Positions 8,387-20,100 of a stretch of 64,000 nucleotides of DNA are shown here, piece by piece. Position 1 is the stretch's first letter; each line of letters begins with the position of its first letter. A program made the position numbers and the translations under genes. Under the pieces are notes generated by a model. It was not told the DNA's origin, did not search any database, and saw only the letters and a program-made list of their open reading frames with translations. The stretch is from Ophiosphaerella korrae (Eukaryota > Ascomycota > Dothideomycetes > Pleosporales > Phaeosphaeriaceae): NCBI GenBank assembly GCA_028456385.1, contig JALNQF010000055.1, positions 1 through 64,000 on the forward strand. Reading direction: 5' to 3'.

Positions 8387-10819
8387 ATGGTTTCGGTAGA
8401 GATGATGCCTGCCGGATACATCAAGGTCGAGGACAGTCCCGAGCCAGAAGCCAGAATCGTGGCAACCATCGAAATCCCCTCTAACAACGCGGAACCCGTG
8501 GCTGGTCCATCTGATTCTCGAGACCCAGAGCGCTTCCTGAAGCGCTGCTCAGGCCTCAACAAGAAAACCAAGCTGCGTTGTACCTCCGGCATAGGTAAGA
8601 AGTCTGAGCAAAACTGTCGCCCAACCTTTCTGCCTACATGTCGTGCACACCGCGATCAGCGAAGCCGCGCCGGGCGGTGCCAGTATCAGCAGGCCGATGG
8701 CTCAATCTGTGGTATCCTCTTTAGATGGGCTCCTCCGTACTTCCAACTATGCTCAGAGCACCAAGGCCACCCGGACATGCCATGCTACTTTTACCGACTC
8801 CCGCTCGAACTGCGTCATCAAGTTTTCAGCTATCTACTTCCTAGCCGACCCATCGGCTCCTCCACCGCTGCCTTGCACGAGGGGAAATCGGATATCTTTG
8901 ATCGTATGTTTCTTCATTCACATATGCCACCGCCACCTCCTCATCCCCATATCAACGCACGCGGACCCAGTATTAACCTTCATTCAAATGGTCCCCACAA
9001 GCACCAAAGCGTGTTTCCCATGCCCGTACTAGACCTGTTTCTCGTCAATCGCCAGTTCTACCGAGAGGCAAAGGATCATCTCTTCAGTACCGTGCCCTTC
9101 AAAATCGATGTACGTAAGGATGGAGCCTTCATGTGTGGTCGGCGCCTACTGGAACCACGGAGAGTGGACGGATCATCGCACTTTGTTGAAAACGAAGCAG
9201 ATGCAGAGAAGCAATTATTCATCAAGCACTTTGACTTCTCATCTGTGAAGCATTACTCCGTGGACATACTAGTAGAGAATTGGCAGAAGGGAATGCTGTA
9301 CACACACAACACAGGCTGGGACGAAGAAGTTGAGCTCTACGATATTAGAGACTACATCTCCGTCGTCGTAACCGGCGTGCTCTCTAAGTCTCGCGAACTT
9401 TGCAAGCTCCAAGTGCAAGTCTGTTTTGCCGATTTCGAATGGAACCATGAGCAAACACTTGCAAACACTCAGCTCCTCGTCGGCCCCTTTGAAACCCTCC
9501 GCAAAGTCCGTCAACCCCATATCGGCAGTGTCTTCTCAGGAACACCGACCCACAACTCGATGCTTACCGTTCATCGCCCAAACGCCAACAAGGCCAACGG
9601 CAACCGTGCACCAATTTGTTCTGTTCCTAGCATCCCTACTCATACGACTGTCCTGGCGCCCGGCATGCCTGATTTCGATGCCTTTGCCTCGTCCTGGTCT
9701 AGACTAATATCTCAGGCGAGTGCCTCGCCCATAACACAGAAGCCGCCTATCCGCGCCATGTTCACGGCGTTCAAGGACTTCTACACCGAGCTCTTGACCC
9801 TCGCGCCCGAAGTAACATTGGCCCAGGGCCGCAAGGCCTTCATGCACCGCGCTCGCGTGGCCCGCGAACATGAAAACGTCGAAGCATTCCGCTATCTCCG
9901 CCAGGAACTGATCCAATACTGGTATGCGTACCTTGAAAAAGAAGAGCGTACAAAGATGAATATGAATGCGCGCTTATTCCATCTTCTTGACGCTGATACT
10001 TACCCGTGTCATGAGTGGGAGGACGGACAGACGCATGCGAGTTTATTTTCGCGGCGCGGGTCGGCAGCTCAAGCTCCTATTTCGCCAGTGACATTGCACG
10101 TCCCTACCATGGCACAGGAGGGCATTCCCATGACGGGCAATCCACGCAAGCACAGCGTGGGCCAAAGCTACCACCCATCACAGCTGTTGCAATCCCCGAA
10201 CCAGATACAGCAGAACACGCAATTCCACGCGGACAACCACCACCACACCCCAATGCGCAGCATGCAATTATTGCAACTCGAGACGATACACCGGCAGACG
10301 CAGCTTGCTATTCACAACGCCACCACCACCGCCACCACCACCACCGCACAGCAACACATGGAGCATGTTCCGACTGCGGCACAACCAGGGGAGCAGAGAC
10401 TGGCGATGGAACTAGCAAAGGAGAAAGAGCTGAATGCGCATCGGCTGTACTTGTCCCATCAGCGGACGCACAACGTTCGCGAGAATTATCGGGATGCAAT
10501 GACCAAAAGCGAGATGCCCATGCTGGAAGAACGAGGGGGTGAAGTGCAGGCTTGGTCGGGGCCTAGTGGGTGGGAACGCAGGGCGAGGTTGACGACGAGG
10601 TGTTACGAGGAGGGGGAGGAGGAGGAGAAGGAGAAGGAGAAGGAGGAGGAGGATGGAGATGCTGGGCCGAGTGTGAAGAGGCAGAGGGCCGACGAGGGGC
10701 CGGGCTGTGCACCTGTTCCTCAGACAATGGTACAGGATGGCTATTCTGGGGATGGAGATGTGACGTACACTGGCAAGGGTAAGGGAAAGAGAGTGTCCGA
10801 TGTTATTTGTATTGACTGA
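8387..10819 (+). CDS. 810-residue Cys/His-rich, F-box-like protein, function unknown
   Basis: One uninterrupted exon with a clear ATG. Residues 54-125 carry two cysteine/histidine clusters (C54, C65, C77, C85, H88 and C98, C108, C122, H125) that look like paired zinc knuckles. Directly after comes an F-box/2EXR-like start, LPLELRHQVFSYLLP at 138-152. The middle, up to about 560, is a mixed alpha/beta body with a conserved-looking LDLFLVNRQFYREAKDHLF stretch. The C-terminal third is low-complexity: histidine/glutamine-rich, a TTTATTTT run coded by CCACCA repeats, an acidic EEGEEEEKEKEKEEED stretch, then a basic VKRQR that could be a nuclear signal. It could be an E3 ligase adaptor or a nuclear protein. 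I do not know its function. Confidence 0.75.
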   Translation: MVSVEMMPAGYIKVEDSPEPEARIVATIEIPSNNAEPVAGPSDSRDPERFLKRCSGLNKKTKLRCTSGIGKKSEQNCRPTFLPTCRAHRDQRSRAGRCQYQQADGSICGILFRWAPPYFQLCSEHQGHPDMPCYFYRLPLELRHQVFSYLLPSRPIGSSTAALHEGKSDIFDRMFLHSHMPPPPPHPHINARGPSINLHSNGPHKHQSVFPMPVLDLFLVNRQFYREAKDHLFSTVPFKIDVRKDGAFMCGRRLLEPRRVDGSSHFVENEADAEKQLFIKHFDFSSVKHYSVDILVENWQKGMLYTHNTGWDEEVELYDIRDYISVVVTGVLSKSRELCKLQVQVCFADFEWNHEQTLANTQLLVGPFETLRKVRQPHIGSVFSGTPTHNSMLTVHRPNANKANGNRAPICSVPSIPTHTTVLAPGMPDFDAFASSWSRLISQASASPITQKPPIRAMFTAFKDFYTELLTLAPEVTLAQGRKAFMHRARVAREHENVEAFRYLRQELIQYWYAYLEKEERTKMNMNARLFHLLDADTYPCHEWEDGQTHASLFSRRGSAAQAPISPVTLHVPTMAQEGIPMTGNPRKHSVGQSYHPSQLLQSPNQIQQNTQFHADNHHHTPMRSMQLLQLETIHRQTQLAIHNATTTATTTTAQQHMEHVPTAAQPGEQRLAMELAKEKELNAHRLYLSHQRTHNVRENYRDAMTKSEMPMLEERGGEVQAWSGPSGWERRARLTTRCYEEGEEEEKEKEKEEEDGDAGPSVKRQRADEGPGCAPVPQTMVQDGYSGDGDVTYTGKGKGKRVSDVICID

Positions 10820-11056
10820 TTGGTTCATTCATGCTTGGGGGGGTTATTTTATACGATATTCGGCGTTTCAGGCAGGGCGGCGTTGTTGGTCATGGGGTTT
10901 GTCAGTATTCTACTCGACAACAGAGATATTCTGGAATGTGGTAATGGGTGGATGGGTGGCAGCAATATGGAGGAGCGGTGACTTTCATACAAGTGTAGTA
11001 CTATTCATACGCCAGTCTAATGCATTTCAGTTTTGGATTTCCTCCCCCCGGCTCGT

Positions 11057-11638
11057 CTAGTACTGGCCAGCCGCCGCCTGGCAAGCCTTGAGCTGGTCCA
11101 GGTACCACCCGCAAATAGTCAAGCTGCCCTGATTCTCGTCCATGCATTTCCGGAAGTTGTTGACGTCGGTTGCGCACGCACCGGTCGACTGCATCTGCGC
11201 GGTGCCCTGGTGCTGCTGTGCAAACTCGGTGTTCTGAGGCGAGGCCTCGGCGGGCGCAGAAGAGCTGCCGCCGCTGAACCAGCCGCCAACCGCATGGCCA
11301 ATCGAAGACCCGACGGCTACACCGCTGCCATGGTGTTAGCAAATGGAACATGGGCGTCTTGGCCGGCAGAACAAATGTGGTTGCCTGGTATACCGACTAT
11401 GGAAACGGGGCACTTGGACTTACGCAGCGGTCGAGGCCATTTGTCCGAAGAGACCGGGGCCTTGTGGTGCGACGGGTGCTTGTGCCTGTTGCATTGGTGG
11501 TGCCTGTTGCTGGGGGGGAGGAGGAGGAGGAGGAGCAGCAGCCGTGGATGCGGATCGCTGGGTTGCTGGGGCTGCGGGTTTTGCTGCCGGGGCGGCAGTT
11601 GGGCGGCGGGGAGCAGTTCCTCCACGTTGACGAGCCAT
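11057..11638 (-). CDS. MIX17: Twin CX9C (CHCH) mitochondrial protein, Mix17/CHCHD2-10 type
   Basis: Exons 11638-11424 and 11324-11057 (99-bp intron, donor GTAAGT, acceptor GGCAG) give 160 residues. The N-terminal half is rich in Ala, Pro, Arg and Gln with a PPPPPPP run. A glycine-rich hydrophobic segment follows (MASTAAGVAVGSSIGHAVGG), matching the CHCHD2/CHCHD10/Mix17 signature. The C-terminus has two exact CX9C motifs (C-ATDVNNFRK-C and C-GWYLDQLKA-C), which form disulfides after import by the Mia40 pathway. The protein should sit in the mitochondrial intermembrane space. The purine-run coding of the proline tract makes the other strand look like a glycine-rich frame, which is a shadow. Confidence 0.92.
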
Positions 11639-12303
11639 GTTGGTGGATGATAAGCGGACGGTGGTGAGTTGGTGCTGAGTTGGTGGTGGTGGTGAAGGGA
11701 AAGCAAATTAGAAGTGGTGGAGGTCCGCCTCCGAGGTTCGAGAAACGTCTGTGTTAGTGCTTTTCCGTGCTTGGCAGGGCATGAACATTGCGAGCTTTCT
11801 GGTTGGCTGACCACTACACCTACATGGCTCATCCTATCAATTGCGCTTCAGAAACTTATTATTTTCTCACTGTGTATACTACCAAGGCAACCAGATACTT
11901 GTTTTTGCCTAGTAACAAGTACAATCAGCGTACCAAAGATCCTCGTCACCACCATAAAGCTCGCACAAGACGCAGCTATCCTCTCCCCTTTTCTCCCACT
12001 TGCATCATATGTGCTACTTCCTCAAAGCAAGAGAACCAAAACGATATTACCCGTATGCGCTGCAATAAATTCATCAAACATAATGCATGGTAACAAAACA
12101 CAAAGTGCCGCCAACGCCGGGATAACTAGACTAATGAAAACAGTCAATAGACTTCGTAGCACTACGGCAATAGCATCTGTGTGCAGGCTGCCTCTAAAGT
12201 TCAGAGAGCGGCAGAAATTGCGCCCCTTTCATGTAGGCCAGACAAGCTGATCACCTCAATGGCGTAATCAGGTAAAAGCAAATCCATCAAGTCGCAAACT
12301 GCT
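11639..12303. other. Intergenic region between Mix17 and the bHLH gene
   Basis: It holds the promoter of the Mix17 gene and the 3' end of the bHLH transcription unit, both on the minus strand. No coding signal was found. Confidence 0.4.
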
Positions 12304-14354
12304 TCAAGTTCCATTGTCAGTACTCGGGCTTGAAGAAGGCTCCGTTTTGAGCGGCGCTACAATCTCGGCTGCAGACCCGATGGAACTACTCCTCCTCCTC
12401 AACGCCGCCAGCTCTTTCCTTAACTGCTCCATTTCGTGGTCTTTGGACTCAATCAATCGGTCTTTTTCTGACACCTGCTGCTTCAATTGCTTGATGTAAT
12501 CTATTGCGCTCTCCACTTTGGCCGCTTTGGAATTGCTTGATTGCGCGGCCATGGATTCTGGACTTTTAGCCTCCGCGGCGCTGGTTATCGTGGAGGGAAG
12601 CAGGGCCTGCATCTCTTGAAGGGCCATGTTGATGCGGTTTCTGCGGCCTTGTTCGGCAATCTTGTGGGACGTGCGCTTAGATGTGAGATTGGTCGAGAGT
12701 GAAGTGGGGTAGACAACGCCAGGGACTGTGGTTCCGTCGAGAATGTTCTGATAATTAGACTTTGATGCCAAGAGAAGCGCATGTGTGTTGTCAGTGGCAC
12801 CTATCCGATGTTAGTCTGCGCAGATTTCGTACACAACTGCCAACTTACCACTGCCGTCATCAGGAAGGAGAGGCTTGATGCTGGGTGAGATCTTGGGCCG
12901 AAGGGCAGGGCTCACAAGTGCCGAGCAGGTGCTGTTCCTCTTTTTTGGGTTGCGTGTTGCCTTTGAATCTAGTTTCCTTCCAGCTGCCATGGGGAAGGCT
13001 GGACTGGTAGGGGTTGATGCACCGTCGATCATTGGACTTTTCCCATTCATGTTTTGCCCTGGGGTACTGAGTGGGCCCATCTTTGGTGTTTTTCGTGCGG
13101 CCATTCTAGGCGTACCTTCGTCTCCGTCGTGTATCGCTGTTTCTAATCTTAATGAAACCGGTCGATCTAAAGACGCTTCCGGCAAGGTAAGATCCTCCAT
13201 CATAGGTGGCGGCTCTAGGGTGTCACTAAAATTTGGAGAAGGCTGAATGCGCATCAACGAAGAGGGTGTCGCAGGAGCAGCGCCTTGACCGTTTGGCTGG
13301 GCTGTGATGGCAGGAGAATGGGTGACAGAACCAGGCTTCGGGGGTGGGCGCATCTCAGATAACAGTGGTTCAGGCGATATAGAGTCAGTTTCTGACCCCC
13401 CTCGACTGTGCGGTGGACCAAGACCGCTTGGACGATCTCCGCGTGCTTCCTCCATAAGTTCAGTAACCTCTTTGGGTGGAATAAAAGACGAAACGGTTGC
13501 TTTCCGCCTGCCTGGTTTCACAATAGGTGACTGTCGTACACGGCTGTTTGTGTTTGCCGGCCTGGGCGTACTCTTCTTGTTGGTGCTGCGCAGCTTTCGA
13601 CCAGTTTCCTGCTGCATTATCGCGGGCTCGCCCAGCCCGTCCATGTCAACATCGGTGGGGGAGTGGCCAGTGGAGCTTCCAGACGGTGTGGCCTGAGAAT
13701 TATGGTGGGCATGCTGGTGGTTCTGGGCATTTAGCGCGGGAGATGTGAGAGGGCTGAAATAGGCGCCAGGCACAGTGAAGTCTGGAATCTGGAAGCGTGC
13801 ATCATGAGGTGTTACTGCAGGAGAAACTAGTGGGGTAAATGACTACAAGCCATCAGTCAAAATCTCACCAACCGCCATAGTTAACCTACCGCATCGTCCT
13901 TGCGCATGTACCGTGAATCGAAGAGGGCCTGTTGGCTTTCCATATGCTGCATATACCGATGTGGGTCGCCATGCATTTCTACGCTGTTTGGCGTTGGGGG
14001 CACGCCGTGCTGTGGGCGATAGGCCTGTTCTTGTGCATGTGGGAAAACTGGAGTGCCTGCTTGGCTGTATTGGGCCATGCTATAGTCGAAGGAGAAGCCA
14101 TTGGAAGGCTGAGACATGGGAGCCGAGGCAACATGGTGATGCTGGTGCTGGTGTTGCGGGGGAAATTCGTGCATGGAGGTGGGGAGGTCTGGCAGCGCTG
14201 CCGATGCAGCTTGGTTGTAGTCGGCATTGTTGTAGTCGAATTCAGAGAGATCGAGGTCGAGGTGGTCAAAGTTGATGAGGTCGCCAAAGGACTGTTCGGT
14301 GGTCGCATCCATGGCATCGGACTGCTCAGCGTTGGTCCAGGCCTGGCCGTTCAT
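12304..14354 (-). CDS. NUC-1/PHO4-like bHLH transcription activator
   Basis: Exons 14354-13890, 13842-12849 and 12800-12304 (introns 47 and 48 bp) give 651 residues. A long Gln/His/Pro/Ser-rich region, including an acidic NFDHLDLDLSEFDYNNADY stretch near the start that could be an activation domain, leads to a C-terminal bHLH at about 528-600: KRTSHKIAEQGRRNRINMAL, a serine/alanine-rich loop, then NSKAAKVESAIDYIKQLKQQ and a short coil. The basic region has His532, Glu536 and Arg540, the pattern that reads CACGTG. This matches the phosphate regulators NUC-1 and PHO4 in type. An internal KKSTPRPANTN and KPGRRK could be nuclear signals. It would switch on phosphate-scavenging genes in low phosphate. 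Identification as the true orthologue is from memory of the motif. Confidence 0.85.
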
Positions 14355-15890
14355 TGCGCTTTAGGCAGGACCCTATGGAGAACGAAGGCGAAGAGCCGAG
14401 TTCGAGTCCTAGTTGATAGACAAATTCTTCTGCGCGGTGGTGAGGCTTGGCTAGTCGCGGAATGGGACGCGGCTACCTATGTGTGTGATAGCATGTGTTG
14501 AGGCGGGCCGACGGCGCGCAAAGAGTATTCTGGGAGACTGGGAGTGCTGGGAGTGCTGGGTGTGCTGGGTGTGTGGGTGCTTATCGCTGTCGTCGCTGTC
14601 GTCGCTCTCTCCAGTCCTCTGCTGAAGAGAGTGTCGCTAGGATTAGAACACAAGGAGCGCAGCAGGACGGTGCCAGGCTGGGTTGAGTCCCCACGGATTA
14701 CTTAGGTCATTGCCCACCCACGCGGCATACCTCTGCAAGCCACAGTTCAGGACATTTGCTAGCCTGCTGGGAGACTGACGACAGCGCAAGGCTACGGTAT
14801 CAGGTGCATGCAAGCCGCCTCGGGCATGGTGCTGCATGACGTTCTCACAACGACAGCAATCCTTCTCGCCACCATCTGTCCATGGTTGTGGTGTGCAAAA
14901 GTCTCATCCATGGCTGACTCGCGCGGGCGTGGGATGAACCACTGTCCTGCGTCGAGGTTCCTGTGTGGTTCAATCCCGACCGACAAATGGCGAGCCAGAC
15001 TGCCTAGATACAAGCGGGACAAGAACGAGTCTAGCTGTCCAAGCACAAAGAAGGCAGACCCTGGCAGGCCAGCTGAGCCGGTGGATAGAAGACGGGCCTA
15101 GTGCGCAATACGCCGCCCTGACTCTCCCCACACTTGCTCGCGCTTCCAGTCAGCTGGGATAGGTGACCGACCTCGTCCACGACTTGCTACCACATGCGTA
15201 GTGACTGTCGGCTCGCCGTTGCAACACCCAGCTTGCGCGCATGCCCAACAGCTGCCCTGGCCGTCGAGTATCGACATTCGGCGTGCATTATCGGGCTGTC
15301 GTATAGCCACCTCCGCGGACGGCCCTGCCCACGCCGCCCTAATTCGCGACGTGCAATATTGACTTCGGGTGTTGCGCCCTATTAATCTCGTTTAACTAAC
15401 CTTCCCCATCCAGCTAAGCCGAGCAGCCAGGCCAAAGGGTTTGGACTTTGCAGTGAGTTTGCATGCAGAAACCGGGTAGACGTGGTAAAAAACGATAGAT
15501 CAGTGATACATAGTAAATACGTCGCGATGTCGTTGGGAACAATGACAAAATTTCACCGTAGACGACATCTTGTTGTTGGCTGAACTTCATGATGAATTGG
15601 AAAACCTGGAAAGGCTGAATAATAGCCAAATGCAAACACAATCCAATCACCCCCTCCCCCGGCGCCGCATCACTGAAAGCTAGCGAGCGTGCGCTTTTCC
15701 CTATTTTACACATTGCTGAAAAGTATACATCTGTCCGTCATCAGCTCCCACGGCAGGACTGCTGGGCTGCACGCCATGGGGTATTATCGCCTCCGCCAAT
15801 ATTGTAAATGAAACACGGTCTGCCGTGAAAGGGCAACGGCCCGCAGAACGTCATACTCGACATCACCTCTGCACCTCTCATCTTGGTCGT
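14355..15890. other. Long upstream region with short tandem repeats
   Basis: It lies upstream of the bHLH gene and beyond the 3' end of the G-gamma gene. Imperfect GGGAGTGCT/GGGTGTGCT units at 14541-14573 and CGCTGTCGT units at about 14583-14607 are visible. No coding frame has support. It presumably holds the bHLH promoter and leader. Confidence 0.4.
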
Positions 15891-16296
15891 TTACATTACG
15901 ATGCAGCAGCCGTTACTTTGCTGGGGGGCATAAGGGTCCTCGCGCTTGTCAATCTGCGTGGGTGGTTAGTGGCGGCGTCGTCAAAGTGCAAGGGCGGGCA
16001 AGGTCCTACCGTTCCCCAGCGTGATGGCACCATCCAGTCCTTGGGCTCTTTATCGGTGAAAGCAATCAGACTACAGCATCGCGTTAGTGGTAGTGTCTTT
16101 TTCCTGGTGTTTTGGTCTTGGCCTACTCCAGTGCAGCCTCGGAGACGGGTATTCTGCGGCGCTCCAGGTCCTCGCGCAGGCGCTGGTTGAGTTCGGTGAG
16201 TCGTCGCAGTTTCAGCTCGGCCATGCTCTGCTTCTTGCTCTTGCCGTCGCCTCCGGTCCGTATCTCGTAGGGCGCAGCGGCCATGGTGGAGGGCAT
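15891..16296 (-). CDS. G-protein gamma subunit with CaaX box
   Basis: Three exons (16296-16127, 16070-16010, 15953-15891; introns of 56 and 56 bp) give 97 residues. A second in-frame ATG four codons in (16284) has a better context and would give 93. The core, KKQSMAELKLRRLTELNQRL followed by REDLERRRIPVSEAALDLI, then AFTDKEPKDWMVPSRWG and DKREDPYAPQQ, is the fungal G-gamma family pattern. The last five residues, CCIVM, are a CaaX box for farnesylation with a neighbouring cysteine for palmitoylation, so the protein should sit at the inner face of the plasma membrane with G-beta. Such subunits act in pheromone, nutrient and virulence signalling. All exons are short, so the gene is easy to miss. 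Confidence 0.92.
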
Positions 16297-16380
16297 GGTG
16301 CGCGTGCGGATTATGCGACGTGCAGTGGTGTTGAGTGTGGTGTGGTGAGTGTGTGGTGGCGATGGTGATGGTGATGGTGA

Positions 16381-16414
<34 letters not shown>

Positions 16415-17187
16415 GGTGGTGGTGCGAGATGGTGCGACGTGAGCGTGAGGCGTCAATTCAGGTTGTGAGCAGCGAAGGGTAAGGAGCGGCGATGGCCAGG
16501 CAGGCTGGGCGAGTTAGTAGCCGGCACTCCAGAGGAGCGCAAGGGCAGACGCAGCAGCGGCGGCGGCGGCGACGGGTAGGCACGGGGTAGGTGGGTGGTG
16601 GTGGTGAGAGCGTGGTCGAAGGGTGCGGTGGACAGCAGACAAGAGAACAAGACAGGGACTGGACTGGATGTCTGGGTGCAGCAAAGGAGGTTGGAGGGAG
16701 GGATCGATGGCTCGGGCGCCGCTCTACGGCCGCGTTAGGCATGGCGCCACCACCCGGGGAACCGACGCTCGACCTGCCCACGCTGCCCTCACCGCCGGCC
16801 AGCAGAGAGTGCGGAGACGAGTAGACGAGACGAGCAGACGAGCAGACGAGCCAATTAGTCGCCGTGCTGCCTGCAGAATCCTGTGCACGCAGATGCAGTG
16901 CTTTGGGCGCCCGTGAATACAACTGGCCTAGCTGTTCTCCCCCTAGAGCCCTGCCCGGGTCCTCGCCGGCCACGCAATCGTCTGCTCGTCCAGGTCACGG
17001 GACCGCCCGGCCGCCCACGCTCGCTTAGTCACCGCCCACTCACCTTTTTGCAGTGCAACAACATCATAGCCGTGAAACATCCGCTATCGCTACCCAGCAA
17101 CCTTCTGGCCGTCGCCGCATCGCCCGCTCGCTCTCCAAGCCCCCAGCGACCCAAGCAGCCTGGATCCACGGCCCCCGACTGCCCAGC
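16297..17187. other. Divergent promoter region of G-gamma and eIF3a
   Basis: The two genes are transcribed away from each other. The region contains a trinucleotide microsatellite just before the G-gamma start, short GGC repeats near 16555-16575 and GACGAG repeats near 16816-16850. Long open frames in it are driven by these repeats and have no motif. Confidence 0.45.
16361..16423. repeat. GAT/GGT trinucleotide microsatellite
   Basis: About 20 units, first GATGGT alternations, then GAT repeats, then a run of GGT, lie 65-127 bases upstream of the G-gamma start codon. They are probably in its leader or promoter. Confidence 0.85.
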
Positions 17188-20100
17188 ATGGCGCCGCCTC
17201 CCCACTCCAAGCCGGAGAATACGCTGTGTGCCCCTCCTCGCCGGCCAGCTCAAATGCTGCACCGCACATGCCCGCCAGCTAACCAGCCCTAGGAAACGCG
17301 CCCAAGAGCTCATCGGAGTCGAGCAGCATCAGGCTGCCCTCCAGATCCTCCACGAACATGTCACCTCCAAGCGCACTCGCAATAGCCCCATTGCCTCGCT
17401 CGAGCCTGTCATGATCCTCTTCGTCGAGCTCTGTGTCGATCTGCGAAAAGGCAAGCTGGCAAAGGACGGCCTGTACCAGTACAAGAACACGGCACAGAAC
17501 ACCAATGTCGGCACCATCGAAGTACGCACTGCAGCCCTAGAATGCCGCCCTTTGTCCACTAACAACACCACTAGCTCGTCTTCAAGCGCTTCATCGAACT
17601 CGCCGAGCAAAAGGTCACCGAAGCCCAGGCCAAGGCCGACCAAGTCCAATCCACCCTCGACACCTCGACCCAGACCCAGAACATCGATGATCTCGAGGCC
17701 TCAGAGACCCCTGAGTCCATCCTCCTCTCCACCGTCTCCGGCGAGCAATCTCGCGACCGGACCGACCGCGCCATCGTAACCCCATGGCTCAAGTTCCTGT
17801 GGGAGACATATCGAACCGTCCTCGACATCTTCAAGAACAATGCCCGCCTGGAGCTCATGTACCAGACCACCGCCCACCAGGCCTTCCAGTTCTGCTCTAA
17901 ATATGCCCGCAAGACCGAGTTCCGCCGCCTTTGTGAGCTTCTGCGCAATCACTTGCAGAACGCAGCCAAGTTCTCGTCTCAGATGCATGCCATCAATCTC
18001 TCAGACCCGGATACCCTGCAACGGCATCTCGACACTCGCTTCCAGCAACTCAATGTCGCTGTCGAGCTCGAGCTCTGGCAAGAGGCTTTCAGGAGCGTCG
18101 AGGATATTCACACCCTTCTCAGCTTGAGCAAGCGCCCCGCAAAGAACATCATGATGGCCAATTACTTCGAGAAGCTGACTCGCATCTTCTTGGTCAGTGA
18201 GAACTACCTCTTCCACGCCGCAGCCTGGAGTCGCTACTACAATCTACTCCGCCAGTCTGCCGCTGCCGTTGCATCAGGATCAAGCACAAAGAAGGATAAC
18301 CCAGCCGTCACCGAGGCTGACATGACCAAGGCTGCATCTTATGTTGTCCTCTCTGCCCTCGCCATCCCAGTTATTAGCACCTCCCGTTCGCGAGGAGCGC
18401 TTGTGGATGTTGATGAGGCGAGGAAGAACAAGAACTCTCGACTAACGAACCTACTCGGCATGTCGCAAGCTCCTACCCGTGCCATCTTGTTCAAAGACGC
18501 ACTCAGCAAGGGTCTTCTAAAGCGCGTTCGCCCTGAAATCCGTGACCTCTACAACATTTTGGAGGTCGACTTCCATCCTCTCTCAATTTGCAAGAAGATC
18601 TCGCCTATCCTGGCCCAGATTGGTGCCGACGAGGGTATGGCCAAGTATGTTGGCCCGCTTCAGCAGGTCATCCTCACCCGTCTCTTCCAGCAACTGTCAC
18701 AAGTGTATGATTCAGTAGAGATCAAGTTCGTGCTCGAACTTGCACAGTTCCCCGAGCCGTTTCACGTTGATAGTGGCACCATTGAGAAATTCATCATGAA
18801 TGGTTGCAAGAAGGGCGATCTTGCCATCCGAACGGACCACGCAACTGGCATCCTCACATTCGATTCAGACGTCTTCTCGTCGGCCAAAGCCATGCACCCT
18901 GGCTCTGGTGCTGGATCTGCTGAAACCGAGACCCGCTCCGTCCAGCGCCTCCAGAGCACACCAGCCGAGATTGTTCGGTCTCAGCTTACTCGTCTAGCAA
19001 AGTCGCTTTTCGTTACTTGCCAATATGTTGATCCATCATTTAATGCCGACCGACATAGGGCCAAAGATGCTGCTCTAGCACGCGCTAAAGATGGTGCAGA
19101 AAAGGAGCACCAGGAAATTCTCACCCGCCGCGACATCATTTCACAGAAGAAAGAGGCAGCGCTAAAAGCCCAACAGGCCAAGGAGAGCGAGGAGCAAACG
19201 AAGAGGCTAGTACGCCAACAACAACAGAAAGAAGAAGAAGCACGACGACTGGCTGAGGAGCAGCGACTCCGCGCAGAGCAGCGCATCAAACAAGAGCAGC
19301 AGCGTATCCAGCGTGAAGAAATGGCAAAGCAGATCGAAGAGCTAAAGAAGACTACCAAGCTCGATATTGATCTTCCAGAGGACCTCGCTGAGATTGACTC
19401 CACACGCATCCGTATCCTCAAACTTCAAGCCCTCGAGAAGGAGAAAGACCTACTTGGTGAACAGCTCCGCATTGCTGGCAAGCGCATTGATCATCTCGAG
19501 CGAGCTTACCGCAAGGAGGAGATCAAGCATTTGAAGCAGGACTATGAACGACAGATGGAGGCTGACCGCCAAGCGTACGAAAAGGCTAAGGAAGATGAAC
19601 TAAGAGAGTCGGAGCAAAAACACAAAGAAGACGTTGCCCTTAAGCATCGTTTATCAAGACTCGTACCTACCTACCAGCAGTTTGTTGCTACCGTCAAGCA
19701 GCAGCGAAAGAACGAATTCGAGAAGCGTCAAAAGATTGCACAGAAGGAACTCGAGAGCAAGAAAGCCGCACGTGTCAAGGAAGTCAAGGACCAGGTTGCA
19801 AGAGAACGGAGAGAGCGCGAGGAAGCTGAACGCCGCCAAAGAGAAGAGGAGGAACGAGAGCGGGAAGAAGCAGAGGCAAAGGCGAAGGCTGAAGAGGAGA
19901 CGAGACAACGGATGGCCGAGGCCAAGGCAAAGCGGGAGGAAGAGCGAAAGTCAGTGCTGCCATGTAAATTTTCAAAGTTTCCAGCTAACATCACTCAGGG
20001 CACTCGACGAGAAGGCGCGTCTTCAGCGCCAGCGAGAGGAGGAGGCAGAAGCCAAAATTGCCGCAAAGCGGTCTGGTGCAGACCGTTCTTTTACGCGCGA

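Noticed and set aside
15896..16456. 186-codon minus-strand frame rich in His, Thr and Ile
   Set aside because: It is produced by reading the GAT/GGT microsatellite and the G-gamma gene in a wrong frame. The spliced G-gamma protein explains the region.
18981..19994. Long Ser/Arg/Phe-rich minus-strand frames
   Set aside because: They are antisense shadows of the charged coiled-coil of eIF3a.
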